DNA of 64,000 bases from Porticoccus sp963925605 (lineage in GTDB: Bacteria > Pseudomonadota > Gammaproteobacteria > Pseudomonadales > Porticoccaceae), in contig CAWURY010000011.1 in assembly GCA_963925605.1 (NCBI GenBank), positions 1 to 64,000 on the forward strand, written 5' to 3'. How positions within the stretch are numbered: the first letter of the stretch is position 1; each line of letters opens with the position of its first letter. Below are positions 1 to 7,814 of this stretch, one piece after another. The notes under the pieces are model-generated. The model had not been told where the DNA came from. It did no database searches and saw only the letters and a program-made list of their open reading frames with translations. The translations under genes were made by a program, and so were the position numbers.

Positions 1-50
1 CGGCATACAGCGGTTTGGTGAGCCGTGGGTTCGCAGTATTTACATTGCAT
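1..50 (-). CDS. Partial Cys-rich small protein, 5' end only
   Basis: An open frame runs off the left edge. It starts with ATG at 50 (minus strand), preceded by a good ribosome binding site (AAGAGGTG, about 8 nt upstream). The visible 16 residues contain Cys3, Cys6 and Cys16, so a metal-binding or zinc-ribbon-like protein is possible. It lies 57 nt downstream of the MerT-like gene on the same strand and would be the next gene of that operon. Too little is visible to name it. Confidence 0.35.
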   Translation of the reverse strand, partial: MQCKYCEPTAHQTAVC

Positions 51-107
51 ATAAGCACCTCTTGATGTCATTAATACTAATTAACCATTTGCCTATGAGT
101 CAGCCCT

Positions 108-476
108 CTAATACAGCAAAGATGGAATGAGGTAAGCAAAAGTAAGTCCGATAATAAAAAATCCTACTGAAATAAAATAAATAATTAATGATAATTTTTT
201 TGCCTTAGTGCACGCATCCGCTTTTTTTCCGTCTATAGGGCAAGGCAGATTTTTTGCGCGGTATTGGAGCAATCCAGAAATTACGAGCATCGCAAAAGCA
301 CCAATAAATACCTGAGTCTTATAAATTGAAATAACAACGAGTTGTGGAAATATTGAAAAAAGAAAGCTTAGCGCTGCCCCCGCACCAATTGAAACTAGCA
401 ACGCAGGTAACGCACAGCAAATAATAGTTCCACTGCTAGCAAATAAAGACAGGTAGTCTGCTAGCTTATTTTTCAT
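108..476 (-). CDS. MerT-like small membrane metal transporter
   Basis: A 122-residue inner-membrane protein with about three hydrophobic segments (residues 12-40, 45-70, 95-120). The first carries a Cys-Cys pair (IICCALPALL, Cys20-Cys21), as in the first helix of the mercuric ion transporter MerT. A second Cys pair lies in the loop after helix 2 (LPCPIDGKKADAC), also the MerT arrangement. MerT family proteins accept a thiol-bound metal from periplasmic MerP and move it inward. The start overlaps the end of the upstream MerP-like gene by 11 nt, so the two are almost certainly co-translated. No MerR or MerA is visible and the regulator is a CsoR type, so the substrate may be copper or another soft metal rather than mercury. 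The substrate is inference. Confidence 0.7.
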   Translation of the reverse strand: MKNKLADYLSLFASSGTIICCALPALLVSIGAGAALSFLFSIFPQLVVISIYKTQVFIGAFAMLVISGLLQYRAKNLPCPIDGKKADACTKAKKLSLIIYFISVGFFIIGLTFAYLIPSLLY

Positions 477-777
477 TCTCGATCCTAATTTGACTCATAG
501 CGCCAGGAAAAATTTCTATTTTTCGAACATCGTAGCCTGCATCATTGATAACTTTCGTAATAAATTTATTATCAAGCCCATCTTTCGATTCTATAGCAAC
601 AAAGTAATTTTCTAGACTAACAAAAACATCGTCAACGTTATCCGCGCCCCTGAAGCTCTTCTCTATACCTTGTGCGCAAAAAGCGCATACCATACCCAGT
701 ACTTCAATTTTTTGAGTCAATGCGTAGCTATGCACGCTGAAAAACATTATGGCTATTAGAAACATTGTTTTTTTCAT
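466..777 (-). CDS. MerP-like periplasmic heavy-metal-associated (HMA) protein
   Basis: A 103-residue protein with a cleavable signal peptide (residues 1-19, ending in SYA) followed by one HMA domain. The metal-binding loop is GMVCAFC, matching the GMxCxxC signature of MerP, Atx1 and CopZ. The rest has the length and pattern of a ferredoxin-like metallochaperone fold, with a short polar tail. It probably captures a soft metal ion in the periplasm and hands it to the MerT-like protein whose gene overlaps its 3' end. The gene starts 11 nt after the end of the outer-membrane-like gene. HMA identity is firm; the metal and the direction of transport cannot be read from the sequence. Confidence 0.8.
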   Translation of the reverse strand: MKKTMFLIAIMFFSVHSYALTQKIEVLGMVCAFCAQGIEKSFRGADNVDDVFVSLENYFVAIESKDGLDNKFITKVINDAGYDVRKIEIFPGAMSQIRIENEK

Positions 778-788
778 TAACTGCTCTC

Positions 789-1433
789 CTAAAATGTATA
801 CATGAAATGAAAGGATGCATCTCCATCCGTCGATACTCCAGCATCCATAAATATGGATTTATTAATCAATCTAAGTGTAGGCGTATATTTAATTTTGTTA
901 TTTAGACTGTTAATGTTTTTAGTTTTTAATATGAACCAGGGCTGAATGTCAGTGTACCCTGCTTCATAGAACGAGAAGCCGCCTTCAATTTTGGTTGCAT
1001 CAAAGTTCTCATGACCAGCTCTTAAGGCTTGATGAGAAACCATTCCGTATATCCTTTTGGTCTCATAGTCAAACTGCAAGGTTGGGCTTAAATAGACATG
1101 ATGCTCTTTTATGTTATTTTTCTTTATGTCTATAAAGCCTGCTCCAGCAAACAACCATAAATTTGCCTGCGAATTAATAGTATTTTTTCTCATCAATTTT
1201 CTTAAATAAAATATTTCTCCTGACTTTGTGTCATAGTCGTTACCCTTAGCCCTAACAGTCTTTGCGCCAAACGACTCCTTAATAGATGAAGCGTAGCTAG
1301 ACTCAATACTAAAGTAATCTTTGCTCACTTGAGTCATGCTGGTTGTTGACCCCTTAAAGCTCATCGGTGCTGCATGAATCATAGATTGGTGTGTTGCTAA
1401 CAGCAAAATAAATATGAAATACAACTTATTCAT
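789..1433 (-). CDS. Predicted small outer-membrane beta-barrel protein
   Basis: Not recognised as a named family. Starting at the ATG at 1433 it is 214 residues: a signal peptide (hydrophobic stretch LYFIFILLLA, cleavage near IHAAP), then alternating polar/apolar strands, ending in aromatic Phe (FMYTF), the usual C-terminal signal of outer-membrane barrels. An upstream in-frame start exists at 1451, but the ATG at 1433 overlaps the csoR stop by 8 nt (ATGAATAA), which is typical translational coupling. Its place between a CsoR-type sensor and MerP/MerT-like genes suggests a metal-inducible envelope protein, perhaps a pore or sensor for the same metal. That role is inference from context only. 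Confidence 0.6.
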   Translation of the reverse strand: MNKLYFIFILLLATHQSMIHAAPMSFKGSTTSMTQVSKDYFSIESSYASSIKESFGAKTVRAKGNDYDTKSGEIFYLRKLMRKNTINSQANLWLFAGAGFIDIKKNNIKEHHVYLSPTLQFDYETKRIYGMVSHQALRAGHENFDATKIEGGFSFYEAGYTDIQPWFILKTKNINSLNNKIKYTPTLRLINKSIFMDAGVSTDGDASFHFMYTF

Positions 1434-1746
1434 GTTTATCGTCACCAGCATACAAAATATTTTTCCCTTTATACAAATTTGTTAGCTCTCGAATTTTTTC
1501 TTTCTGAGCATTCTTGTCATTTGACTGAAAAGCATCCATAACACAAGATTCGAGGTGCTTTTGAAGCATAATTATTTCGAGTGACTGACAAGCTGAACTT
1601 ACTGCCCTTAATTGCGTAATAATGTCAGGACAATACCTGTCTGCTTCAATCATTTTTTTTATCCCATTTAGCTGACCTATAGCTTTGTTTACTCTTGGAA
1701 TATGTTTTCGGTAATCTGGATATTTTGATTCGCAACAATCTGCCAT
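1426..1746 (-). CDS. csoR: CsoR/FrmR-family metal-sensing repressor
   Basis: A 106-residue all-helical DUF156 protein. The copper-sensing Cys-His-Cys fingerprint is intact with canonical spacing: Cys39, His64 and Cys68 (25 and 4 residues apart, as in CsoR), in YCPDIITQL and KHLESC. Extra Cys at 4, 5 and 53 could also bind metal or thiols. CsoR proteins bind a GC-tract operator as the apo-form and leave it when Cu(I) binds. This gene is first in the minus-strand operon, and a candidate operator lies 34-50 nt upstream of it (1780-1796), so autoregulation of the whole operon is likely. Other members sense formaldehyde, persulfide or nickel. The C-H-C set favours Cu(I), but persulfide sensing (CstR-like) is not excluded. 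Confidence 0.85.
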   Translation of the reverse strand: MADCCESKYPDYRKHIPRVNKAIGQLNGIKKMIEADRYCPDIITQLRAVSSACQSLEIIMLQKHLESCVMDAFQSNDKNAQKEKIRELTNLYKGKNILYAGDDKHE

Positions 1747-1779
1747 GGTTTGTTTCCCCTAGTCTAACTAAAATACCTT

Positions 1780-1796
1780 ATACCCCTATATAGTAT
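1780..1796 (-). promoter_or_regulatory. Candidate CsoR operator over the operon promoter
   Basis: The 17-nt sequence ATACCCCTATATAGTAT has inverted ATAC/GTAT ends around a short C tract, as in CsoR-type operators. On the minus strand it reads into a TATAAG-like -10 region, so bound repressor would cover the promoter. No footprint exists; assignment is by pattern and by the adjacent csoR gene. Confidence 0.45.
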
Positions 1797-1932
1797 CAGT
1801 AAAAAAATATACAGCTATAGATAAGACAAGTACTGAAGAAAAGATTGCTACCGGCATGTCGGTTAGGGGGCTGTCACAAAGTGGCGTATTGCGCCATCTG
1901 TAATTAACAGGATTAAGAAGTATCTATAGTAA

Positions 1933-1955
1933 AAAATGGGAGTGAAAATGGGAGT
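1933..1955. repeat. Tandem direct repeat, possible integrase arm sites
   Basis: AAAATGGGAGT occurs twice at a 12-nt period (1933-1943 and 1945-1955), about 60 nt inside the putative attachment site. Short direct repeats next to an att core are typical integrase or excisionase arm-binding sites. That function is inferred from position only. Confidence 0.4.
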
Positions 1956-2017
1956 AGCGTACTCTGAAAGGTATATTCTATATGATAATGAATAACTTAT
2001 AAGTGAATGTCACAGAA

Positions 2018-2034
2018 CCCCTATCTCTCCGCCA
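2018..2034 (+). other. tRNA-Ser 3'-end fragment, putative att site scar
   Basis: The sequence CCCCTATCTCTCCGCCA matches the 3' strand of the T arm, the acceptor strand (TCTCTCC), the discriminator G and the CCA end of a gammaproteobacterial tRNA-Ser whose 5' end is GGAGAGA. No tRNA body precedes it: the upstream bases do not form a T loop or anticodon arm. It is followed by a strong terminator in the same orientation. This is the expected picture for the distal att site of an element integrated at the 3' end of a tRNA-Ser gene, with the intact gene beyond the left edge of the window. Confidence 0.65.
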
Positions 2035-2059
2035 TTTATTGTAAGCATAGGTGTCATTA

Positions 2060-2091
2060 GGGTTTAGGCGGCTGCCTAAGCCCTTTTTTTT
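2060..2091 (+). terminator. Rho-independent terminator (ancestral tRNA-Ser terminator)
   Basis: A 10-bp stem (GGGTTTAGGC against GCCTAAGCCC, one G-T pair) with a 4-nt loop (GGCT) is followed by eight T. No intact plus-strand gene lies directly upstream, which fits a terminator left behind by the tRNA-Ser gene whose 3' end remains at 2018-2034. Confidence 0.85.
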
Positions 2092-2332
2092 GCAGGTAGC
2101 TTTGTTTGCAGGTTGCCGCAATATGAGGTGCCTAGTTGTCTTGTCAATCTGTGATGGGGTAAATTCAGCTTAATCTTTGATCAAAAGTTCATCAAATTTT
2201 TCTTCTGACTGCCACAAAGCTCAAGGTTGCACTTCCTATATTTTACAAAGACCAAACAAAACACTACCCTTAACAGAAAAATAGCTGCGACAAGTATCAT
2301 CGAAATCTAGAAAAACCATGAAGGGAAGCTAT

Positions 2333-2473
2333 GTGATTAAACTCTTATGGATTTTAAACCTAATTTTTGTTACTTTTTTTGCTGTCATAACTATTGGCGC
2401 GAATGATTTGAATATCTATAAATTTCTTAACTATAGGATGATTGAGCTGTTGAGCTGGCTATCCTTAATGTAA
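2333..2473 (+). CDS. Possible small membrane protein
   Basis: A 46-residue ORF starting at GTG 2333, preceded 6 nt upstream by AAGGGA; an in-frame ATG also exists at 2318. It has one strongly hydrophobic segment (about residues 3-23, LLWILNLIFVTFFAV) followed by a short polar tail. It ends 28 nt before the photolyase gene on the same strand and could be co-transcribed with it. No family is recognised; coding is plausible but unproven. Confidence 0.3.
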   Translation: MIKLLWILNLIFVTFFAVITIGANDLNIYKFLNYRMIELLSWLSLM

Positions 2474-2501
2474 TAATTCAAAAAGACAAAAGAGCAAATT
2501 C

Positions 2502-3923
2502 ATGGGAAATATTGCTATTCACTGGTTTCGACAGGACCTACGTTTGTCCGACAACCCAGCGCTCACTGCAGCATCGCTGCATGAGGGCGTTCTCCCTATC
2601 TACATCCTAGATGAAGGTGGTGCCGGCGAACACTCCATGGGCGCCGCAAGCAAATGGTGGCTAAACTCCTCACTAGAATCATTAAACGCATCTTTAGGTG
2701 GAGCATTGTCGTTATACAGCGGCAATCCTATCGATATTTTGATGGGTATCATTAAGCGTCACAATGTTAATGCCGTGTACTGGAATCGTTGTTATGAGCC
2801 ATGGAGAATTCAGCGTGACACGCTAATAAAAAAAGATTTAAACACACAAGGCGTAAAATCTGAAAGCTATAATGGTTCTCTGCTTTGGGAACCATGGGAA
2901 ATTAAAAAAAATAACGGTGAATGCTATAGTGTATTTACACCTTTTTATCGAAAAGGATGCCTGCAGGGAAAAGCGCCGCGTCAGCCTCTGCCTGCTCTGA
3001 GTAACATCAAGTATTATTGTGACACCAAGAAAACTCTGAGCATAAATCAGTTACAATTATTGCCATATATTCCATGGAATGGAAAACTTGACTCCCATTG
3101 GGTTATTGGAGAAGAAGGGGCAAGAGTTCGTTTTCAAAAGTTCATGGACGAAGATTTATCTCAATATAAAAATGGAAGGAATCTCCCCTCTAAATCTCAT
3201 GTCTCTAAACTCTCCCCTTACCTGCATTTTGGGGAAATATCGCCTAATCAGTTATGGCATAAGGTTCACAACACATCAAATGATGCGCACAATGATCATT
3301 TTTGCAGTGAGCTAGGGTGGCGTGAATTCTCGTATAACCAGCTATACTATTATCCTGATCTGCCCAACAAAAATCTACAGCCTAAATTTAACCACTTTCC
3401 GTGGAGAACTGACGAAACTGCACTTCAGGCATGGAAGAAAGGTCAAACCGGTATACCTATGGTAGATGCAGGCATGCGTGAACTATGGGAAACAGGCTAC
3501 ATGCATAACCGTGCGCGAATGATCGTAGGCTCTTTTTTAGTCAAAAATCTTCGAATTCATTGGCGTCATGGTGAACGATGGTTTTGGGATACCTTGGTTG
3601 ATGCTGATCTTGCAAATAATAGCGCAAGCTGGCAATGGGTAAGTGGCTGCGGAAGAGACGCTGCTCCTTATTTTAGAATCTTTAATCCTGTTACACAGGG
3701 GCAAAAATTTGACCCCAAAGGCGACTATGTGCGGCGCTTCATACCAGAAATCTCGTCGCTACCAAACCAATACCTATTCAACCCATGGGATGCGCCAGAT
3801 TCTATCTTAAAGGAGGCCAACATAAAACTTGGCAACACATATCCAAAACCTATTGTAGATCTAAAAGTATCTCGCGATAATACTCTTAAGGCGTTTGCTC
3901 AACTTTCTTCGCTATCTGAGTAA
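2502..3923 (+). CDS. phrB: Deoxyribodipyrimidine photo-lyase
   Basis: A 473-residue DNA photolyase that uses blue light, FADH- and an antenna cofactor to split cyclobutane pyrimidine dimers. The N-terminal Rossmann domain begins with the family motif WFRQDLRLSDNPAL. The C-terminal FAD domain has GIPMVDAGMREL, the W/N-rich stretch NSASWQWVSGCG and the FRIFNP motif that bind flavin and the flipped dimer. Length fits class I CPD photolyases (about 470). It stands upstream of a RIO-kinase gene on the same strand, 73 nt away. A cryptochrome-like role cannot be excluded, but the motifs and length fit the CPD enzyme. Confidence 0.93.
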   Translation: MGNIAIHWFRQDLRLSDNPALTAASLHEGVLPIYILDEGGAGEHSMGAASKWWLNSSLESLNASLGGALSLYSGNPIDILMGIIKRHNVNAVYWNRCYEPWRIQRDTLIKKDLNTQGVKSESYNGSLLWEPWEIKKNNGECYSVFTPFYRKGCLQGKAPRQPLPALSNIKYYCDTKKTLSINQLQLLPYIPWNGKLDSHWVIGEEGARVRFQKFMDEDLSQYKNGRNLPSKSHVSKLSPYLHFGEISPNQLWHKVHNTSNDAHNDHFCSELGWREFSYNQLYYYPDLPNKNLQPKFNHFPWRTDETALQAWKKGQTGIPMVDAGMRELWETGYMHNRARMIVGSFLVKNLRIHWRHGERWFWDTLVDADLANNSASWQWVSGCGRDAAPYFRIFNPVTQGQKFDPKGDYVRRFIPEISSLPNQYLFNPWDAPDSILKEANIKLGNTYPKPIVDLKVSRDNTLKAFAQLSSLSE

Positions 3924-3996
3924 GTAGGGGTGCCCAGCCCTACCCCTTTAACGTTATACTATTTAATACAAAATATAAGTCCCGTGTAACCATACA

Positions 3997-4845
3997 ATGA
4001 AAATACCACAAAGAATTCAACCGCTGATCGACGATGGATTAGTCGATGAAGTAATCCGCTCGATTATGAGCGGCAAGGAAGCAACGTTATATGTAGTTAG
4101 ATGCGGGGCATCAATAAAATGCGCAAAAGTATATAAAGAGGCTAACAAGCGAAGCTTTAAAAAAGCCGCACAGTACCAAGAAGGCCGAAAAGTTAGAAAT
4201 ACCCGTCGCGCCAGAGCTATGGAGAAAAAATCTAAGTATGGAAGACAACAACAAGAAGAAACATGGCAGAATGCTGAGCTCGATTCACTTCGCAAGGTAA
4301 ATGACTCAGGAGTTAGAGTACCTGAAACTTTCGGCTGCTTTGACGGAGTTTTACTGATGGAGCTGATAACAGACTCAGAAAATCAAGTCGCTCCAAGGCT
4401 TGGCGATGTGTCTATGTCCAACAGAGAGGCTCTTTTAGGGCATGCTATTCTTATGGAATTTATTGTTCGCATGTTGTGTGCAGGAATAATTCATGGTGAC
4501 TTATCGGAGTTCAATGTATTAATAGGTAAAGATGGGCCCGTTATCATCGATTTACCTCAAGCCGTAGATGCCTCGTCTAACAATAATGCTGAAATGATGT
4601 TAAAGCGAGATGTAAATAACATGACTCGATATTATTCAAATTTTGCTCCTGAGCTTTCAGGAACAAAATATGCCGAAGAGATATGGGGTTTATATGAAGA
4701 TGGGGATCTACACCCAAATACAATACTTTCTGGTGCATTCAAAGAAAGTTCCGAACCAGCCAATGTTGATACTGTCATGCAGGAAATAAAGGCCGCCTTG
4801 GCAGCAGAAGAGGCTCGACTTGCTAGAGCTCAAGAAATTGACTAA
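3997..4845 (+). CDS. RIO1-type serine protein kinase
   Basis: A 282-residue bacterial RIO kinase. The ATP-binding Lys is probably Lys44 (CAKVYK) after the glycine-poor loop GKEATLYVV. The catalytic loop is HGDLSEFNV with Asp168, and the metal-binding Asp is Asp185 in IIDLPQAV, the typical RIO variant of DFG. A basic segment (residues 48-85) matches the flexible loop of RIO1. In archaea and eukaryotes RIO1 acts in small ribosomal subunit maturation; bacterial targets are little known. It is next to phr and followed, 125 nt on, by the ribosome-associated ABC-F gene ybiT, but no operon can be proven. Confidence 0.85.
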   Translation: MKIPQRIQPLIDDGLVDEVIRSIMSGKEATLYVVRCGASIKCAKVYKEANKRSFKKAAQYQEGRKVRNTRRARAMEKKSKYGRQQQEETWQNAELDSLRKVNDSGVRVPETFGCFDGVLLMELITDSENQVAPRLGDVSMSNREALLGHAILMEFIVRMLCAGIIHGDLSEFNVLIGKDGPVIIDLPQAVDASSNNNAEMMLKRDVNNMTRYYSNFAPELSGTKYAEEIWGLYEDGDLHPNTILSGAFKESSEPANVDTVMQEIKAALAAEEARLARAQEID

Positions 4846-4970
4846 AAAATTAATCTTCACCAAAGCTAGCTTTACTCGACGGCATTGAAGCAATTCTCTA
4901 TAGTGCTGTTCTTTTAAAATCGTTCAGTTAAAAACTTGCTATTTACCCCTGAAACCCAAAAGGTGTTTAC

Positions 4971-6578
4971 TTGATTACTGCTGCAAATATTACAATGCAA
5001 TTCGGCCCTAAGCCTCTCTTTGAAAATATCTCCGTAAAATTTGGTCATGGCAACCGCTATGGCCTGATTGGAGCTAATGGCTGTGGAAAATCTACGCTCA
5101 TGAAGATACTTGATGGTAGCCTCTCACCCACATCTGGAAATATCTCAATAACGCCAAACGAACGAATAGGCGTACTAAATCAAAACCAATTTGCTTTTGA
5201 GAAATATAGTGCTATAGATACTGTGATCATGGGGCACGCAGAATTATGGGCTGTCAAACAGGAACGTGAGCGCATATATGGTCTCCCTGAAATGTCAGAC
5301 GCAGATGGCATGAAGGTGGCCGACTTAGAGATACGTTTCTCTGAGCTAGATGGCTATAGCGCTGAAAGTCGAGCTGGGGATTTTCTATTAGGAGCGGGTA
5401 TCGAAGAAGATCTTCACTTTGGTGCGATGTCTGAAATTCCCCCAGGCCGGAAACTAAGAGTACTACTAGCTCAAGCACTTTTCTCAGATCCTGATATATT
5501 GCTACTGGATGAGCCAACAAACAACTTAGATATTGCTACCATTAGATGGCTAGAAACACTTCTTAACGAAAAAAAGAGCACAATGATTATTGTTTCACAT
5601 GATCGTCATTTTCTTAATGCGGTATGTACGCATATGGCTGATATTGATTATGGGGAATTGAGGGTTTATCCGGGCAACTACGATGACTTTATGACTGCAT
5701 CAACCCAGGCACGCGAGCGTCTTTACTCAGAAAATGCTAAGAAATCTGCTCAAATTGCTGATCTTCAGCAGTTTGTAAGTCGCTTTTCAGCCAATGCATC
5801 TAAAGCCAAGCAAGCTACCTCGCGAGCAAAACAGATCACCAAAATACAACTTGATGATATAAAAGCTACCAGTCGAATCTCGCCATTTATTAGATTCAAG
5901 CAGGACAAAAAACTTCATCGACAAGCATTAATTTTAGAAAAAATTACCCACCAATATGATGAAGTATTATTTGAGAATGGCAGTTTAATTCTGGATGCAG
6001 GATCTCGCTTAGCTGTCATAGGGGAAAATGGTGCTGGAAAAACTACCTTACTTCGTTGTCTTATGAGTGAAATTTCTCCCACCAGCGGTGCTGTTAAATG
6101 GTCAGAAAATTCGGCGCTCGGTTATTGCCCACAAGACAATACATCGGAATTTGAGAATAATTTAGATTTATTCAACTGGATGAGTCAATGGCGAAAACCC
6201 AACCATGACGATCAAATTGTAAGAGCTACACTTGGTCGATTATTATTCTCTACTGATGCCTTCAAAAAACCGGTTAAAGTTTGCTCTGGCGGAGAAAAGA
6301 ACAGGTTACTGTTTGGCAAACTAATGATGATGGACTCAAATGTCCTTATTATGGATGAACCAACTAACCATCTGGATATGGAGGCTATCGAGTCACTGAA
6401 TTTAGCTCTTGAAAATTATGATGGTACTTTGATTTTTGTCAGTCATGACAGAGAGTTTGTTTCATCTCTAGCAAATCATATAATTGAAATTAAAGACAAA
6501 AAGCTTGTACATTTTAAAGGCTCCTACGAAGAATATCTTGCCAGCCAAGAAACAATAAAAAATTCTTCTAATTTTTAA
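4971..6578 (+). CDS. ybiT: ABC-F family ATPase YbiT
   Basis: A 535-residue soluble protein with two ABC ATPase domains and no membrane segments. The first Walker A is GANGCGKST (34-42), with signature and Walker B LLLDEPTNNLD; the second has GENGAGKTT, CSGGEKNR and IMDEPTNHLD. The linker (about 245-320) is charged and helical, as in ABC-F proteins that bind the ribosomal E site. Similarity in length and opening motif (NITMQFGPKPLFENIS) points to YbiT rather than EttA or Uup. The start is a TTG at 4971 with AAGGTG upstream; it places the protein beginning where the family begins. Function is in translation, details poorly known. Confidence 0.92.
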   Translation: MITAANITMQFGPKPLFENISVKFGHGNRYGLIGANGCGKSTLMKILDGSLSPTSGNISITPNERIGVLNQNQFAFEKYSAIDTVIMGHAELWAVKQERERIYGLPEMSDADGMKVADLEIRFSELDGYSAESRAGDFLLGAGIEEDLHFGAMSEIPPGRKLRVLLAQALFSDPDILLLDEPTNNLDIATIRWLETLLNEKKSTMIIVSHDRHFLNAVCTHMADIDYGELRVYPGNYDDFMTASTQARERLYSENAKKSAQIADLQQFVSRFSANASKAKQATSRAKQITKIQLDDIKATSRISPFIRFKQDKKLHRQALILEKITHQYDEVLFENGSLILDAGSRLAVIGENGAGKTTLLRCLMSEISPTSGAVKWSENSALGYCPQDNTSEFENNLDLFNWMSQWRKPNHDDQIVRATLGRLLFSTDAFKKPVKVCSGGEKNRLLFGKLMMMDSNVLIMDEPTNHLDMEAIESLNLALENYDGTLIFVSHDREFVSSLANHIIEIKDKKLVHFKGSYEEYLASQETIKNSSNF

Positions 6579-6617
6579 CTAGACAATTTCAGGACTTCTT
6601 GATCACGAGGATTACAT

Positions 6618-7766
6618 ATGCCCAGCTTGCTCCCTGACACAGACCCAGATGGGCTATTAGAGTATTCGGTGGTATTTACTGATCGATCCCTGAATCATAT
6701 GTCGAAGCTTTTCCAGAAAGTCATGACTGATATCTCGCGCACATTAAAAAATGTGTATAACGCACGATCGGTTGTAGTGGTACCGGGTGGCGGAACATAC
6801 GGCATGGAAGCAGTAGCTAGGCAGTTTGCTACCAACAAGAAATGCTTAATTATAAGGAATGGTTGGTTTAGTTACCGCTGGAGTCAAATTCTTGAAATGG
6901 GTGCAATTGCCTCTGAAATAATTGTACTGAAGGCAAGGCCTACTGATTCCGAAAAAATTAGCGCCACTACGCAGTTCGCGATGGCTCCAGCCCCTGTAGC
7001 AGAGGTTGTTCGTCAAATAAAAGCTACCAAGCCTGCTGTAGTTTTTGCTCCTCATGTGGAGACCTCAGCAGGCATGATTCTTCCTGATAGCTACATATCA
7101 TCTGTCGCAGAGGCTGTCCACTCAGTAGGAGGGCTGTTTGTCCTTGACTGTATTGCTTCTGGGGCCCTATGGGTCGATATGAAGGAGTGTGGGGTTGATG
7201 TTCTAATTAGTGCGCCTCAAAAAGGATGGAGCGCATCACCTTGTAGTGCGCTTGTGATGCTAAGCGATAACGCCAAAGAAGAGGTCGGAAAAACCACCAG
7301 CACCAGCTTTTCCTGTGACCTTCGTAAATGGCTACAAATTATGGAGACTTATGAGAATGGAGGTCATGCTTATCATGCAACCATGCCAACTGATGCATTA
7401 CTTAAATTCAATGACGCCATGAAAGAAACAGAAGCCTATGGATTTGAAAAAGTCAGACAAGAGCAACAAGATCTTGGAAATAGAGTTAGAGAGTTGTTGG
7501 TATCCCAAGGATTTAAGAGTGTTGCCGCAGAAGGTTTTCAAGCACCAACTGTTATTGTTAGCTATACCGATGATATAGATATCCATAACGGAAAAAAATT
7601 CATGACCGAAGGTGTTCAAATAGCTGCCGGAATTCCTCTGCAATGCGATGAAGGGGAAGATTATCAATCTTTCAGAATCGGCTTATTTGGTTTAGATAAA
7701 CTACATAATATAGAGAGGACTGTGGATCATCTGGCGCTAGCGTTAAAGGGTGTGCTTTGCAGGTAA
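6618..7766 (+). CDS. Class V aminotransferase (PLP-dependent)
   Basis: A 382-residue fold-type I PLP enzyme of the alanine/serine-glyoxylate aminotransferase family. Pyridoxal phosphate is expected on Lys202 in SAPQKGWSASP; the cofactor Asp is in FVLDCIASGA (Asp177), and GGGTYGMEA (57-65) forms the phosphate-binding turn. The family moves amino groups between alanine or serine and glyoxylate, or desulfurates cysteine; the substrate here cannot be told. The ATG at 6618 has a GAGG site 7 nt upstream. It begins 39 nt after ybiT and could be read from the same transcript, though no functional link is evident. Confidence 0.85.
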   Translation: MPSLLPDTDPDGLLEYSVVFTDRSLNHMSKLFQKVMTDISRTLKNVYNARSVVVVPGGGTYGMEAVARQFATNKKCLIIRNGWFSYRWSQILEMGAIASEIIVLKARPTDSEKISATTQFAMAPAPVAEVVRQIKATKPAVVFAPHVETSAGMILPDSYISSVAEAVHSVGGLFVLDCIASGALWVDMKECGVDVLISAPQKGWSASPCSALVMLSDNAKEEVGKTTSTSFSCDLRKWLQIMETYENGGHAYHATMPTDALLKFNDAMKETEAYGFEKVRQEQQDLGNRVRELLVSQGFKSVAAEGFQAPTVIVSYTDDIDIHNGKKFMTEGVQIAAGIPLQCDEGEDYQSFRIGLFGLDKLHNIERTVDHLALALKGVLCR

Positions 7767-7814
7767 TGGAGCACAGCCTGACTTTCACGCAGATCTATAT
7801 CGAATAAGTATTCT

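Larger units (their letters stand above)
1797..2332. other. Non-coding boundary region between island and core chromosome
   Basis: More than 500 bases without a convincing gene. It contains, in order, a two-copy direct repeat (1933-1955), the tRNA-Ser 3'-end scar (2018-2034) and a strong terminator (2060-2091). The remaining AT-rich sequence up to the small ORF at 2333 shows nothing I can assign. Confidence 0.6.

Noticed and set aside
2084..2317. Second tRNA or small RNA after the terminator
   Set aside because: No tRNA fold or promoter-terminator pair could be drawn; only AT-rich sequence.
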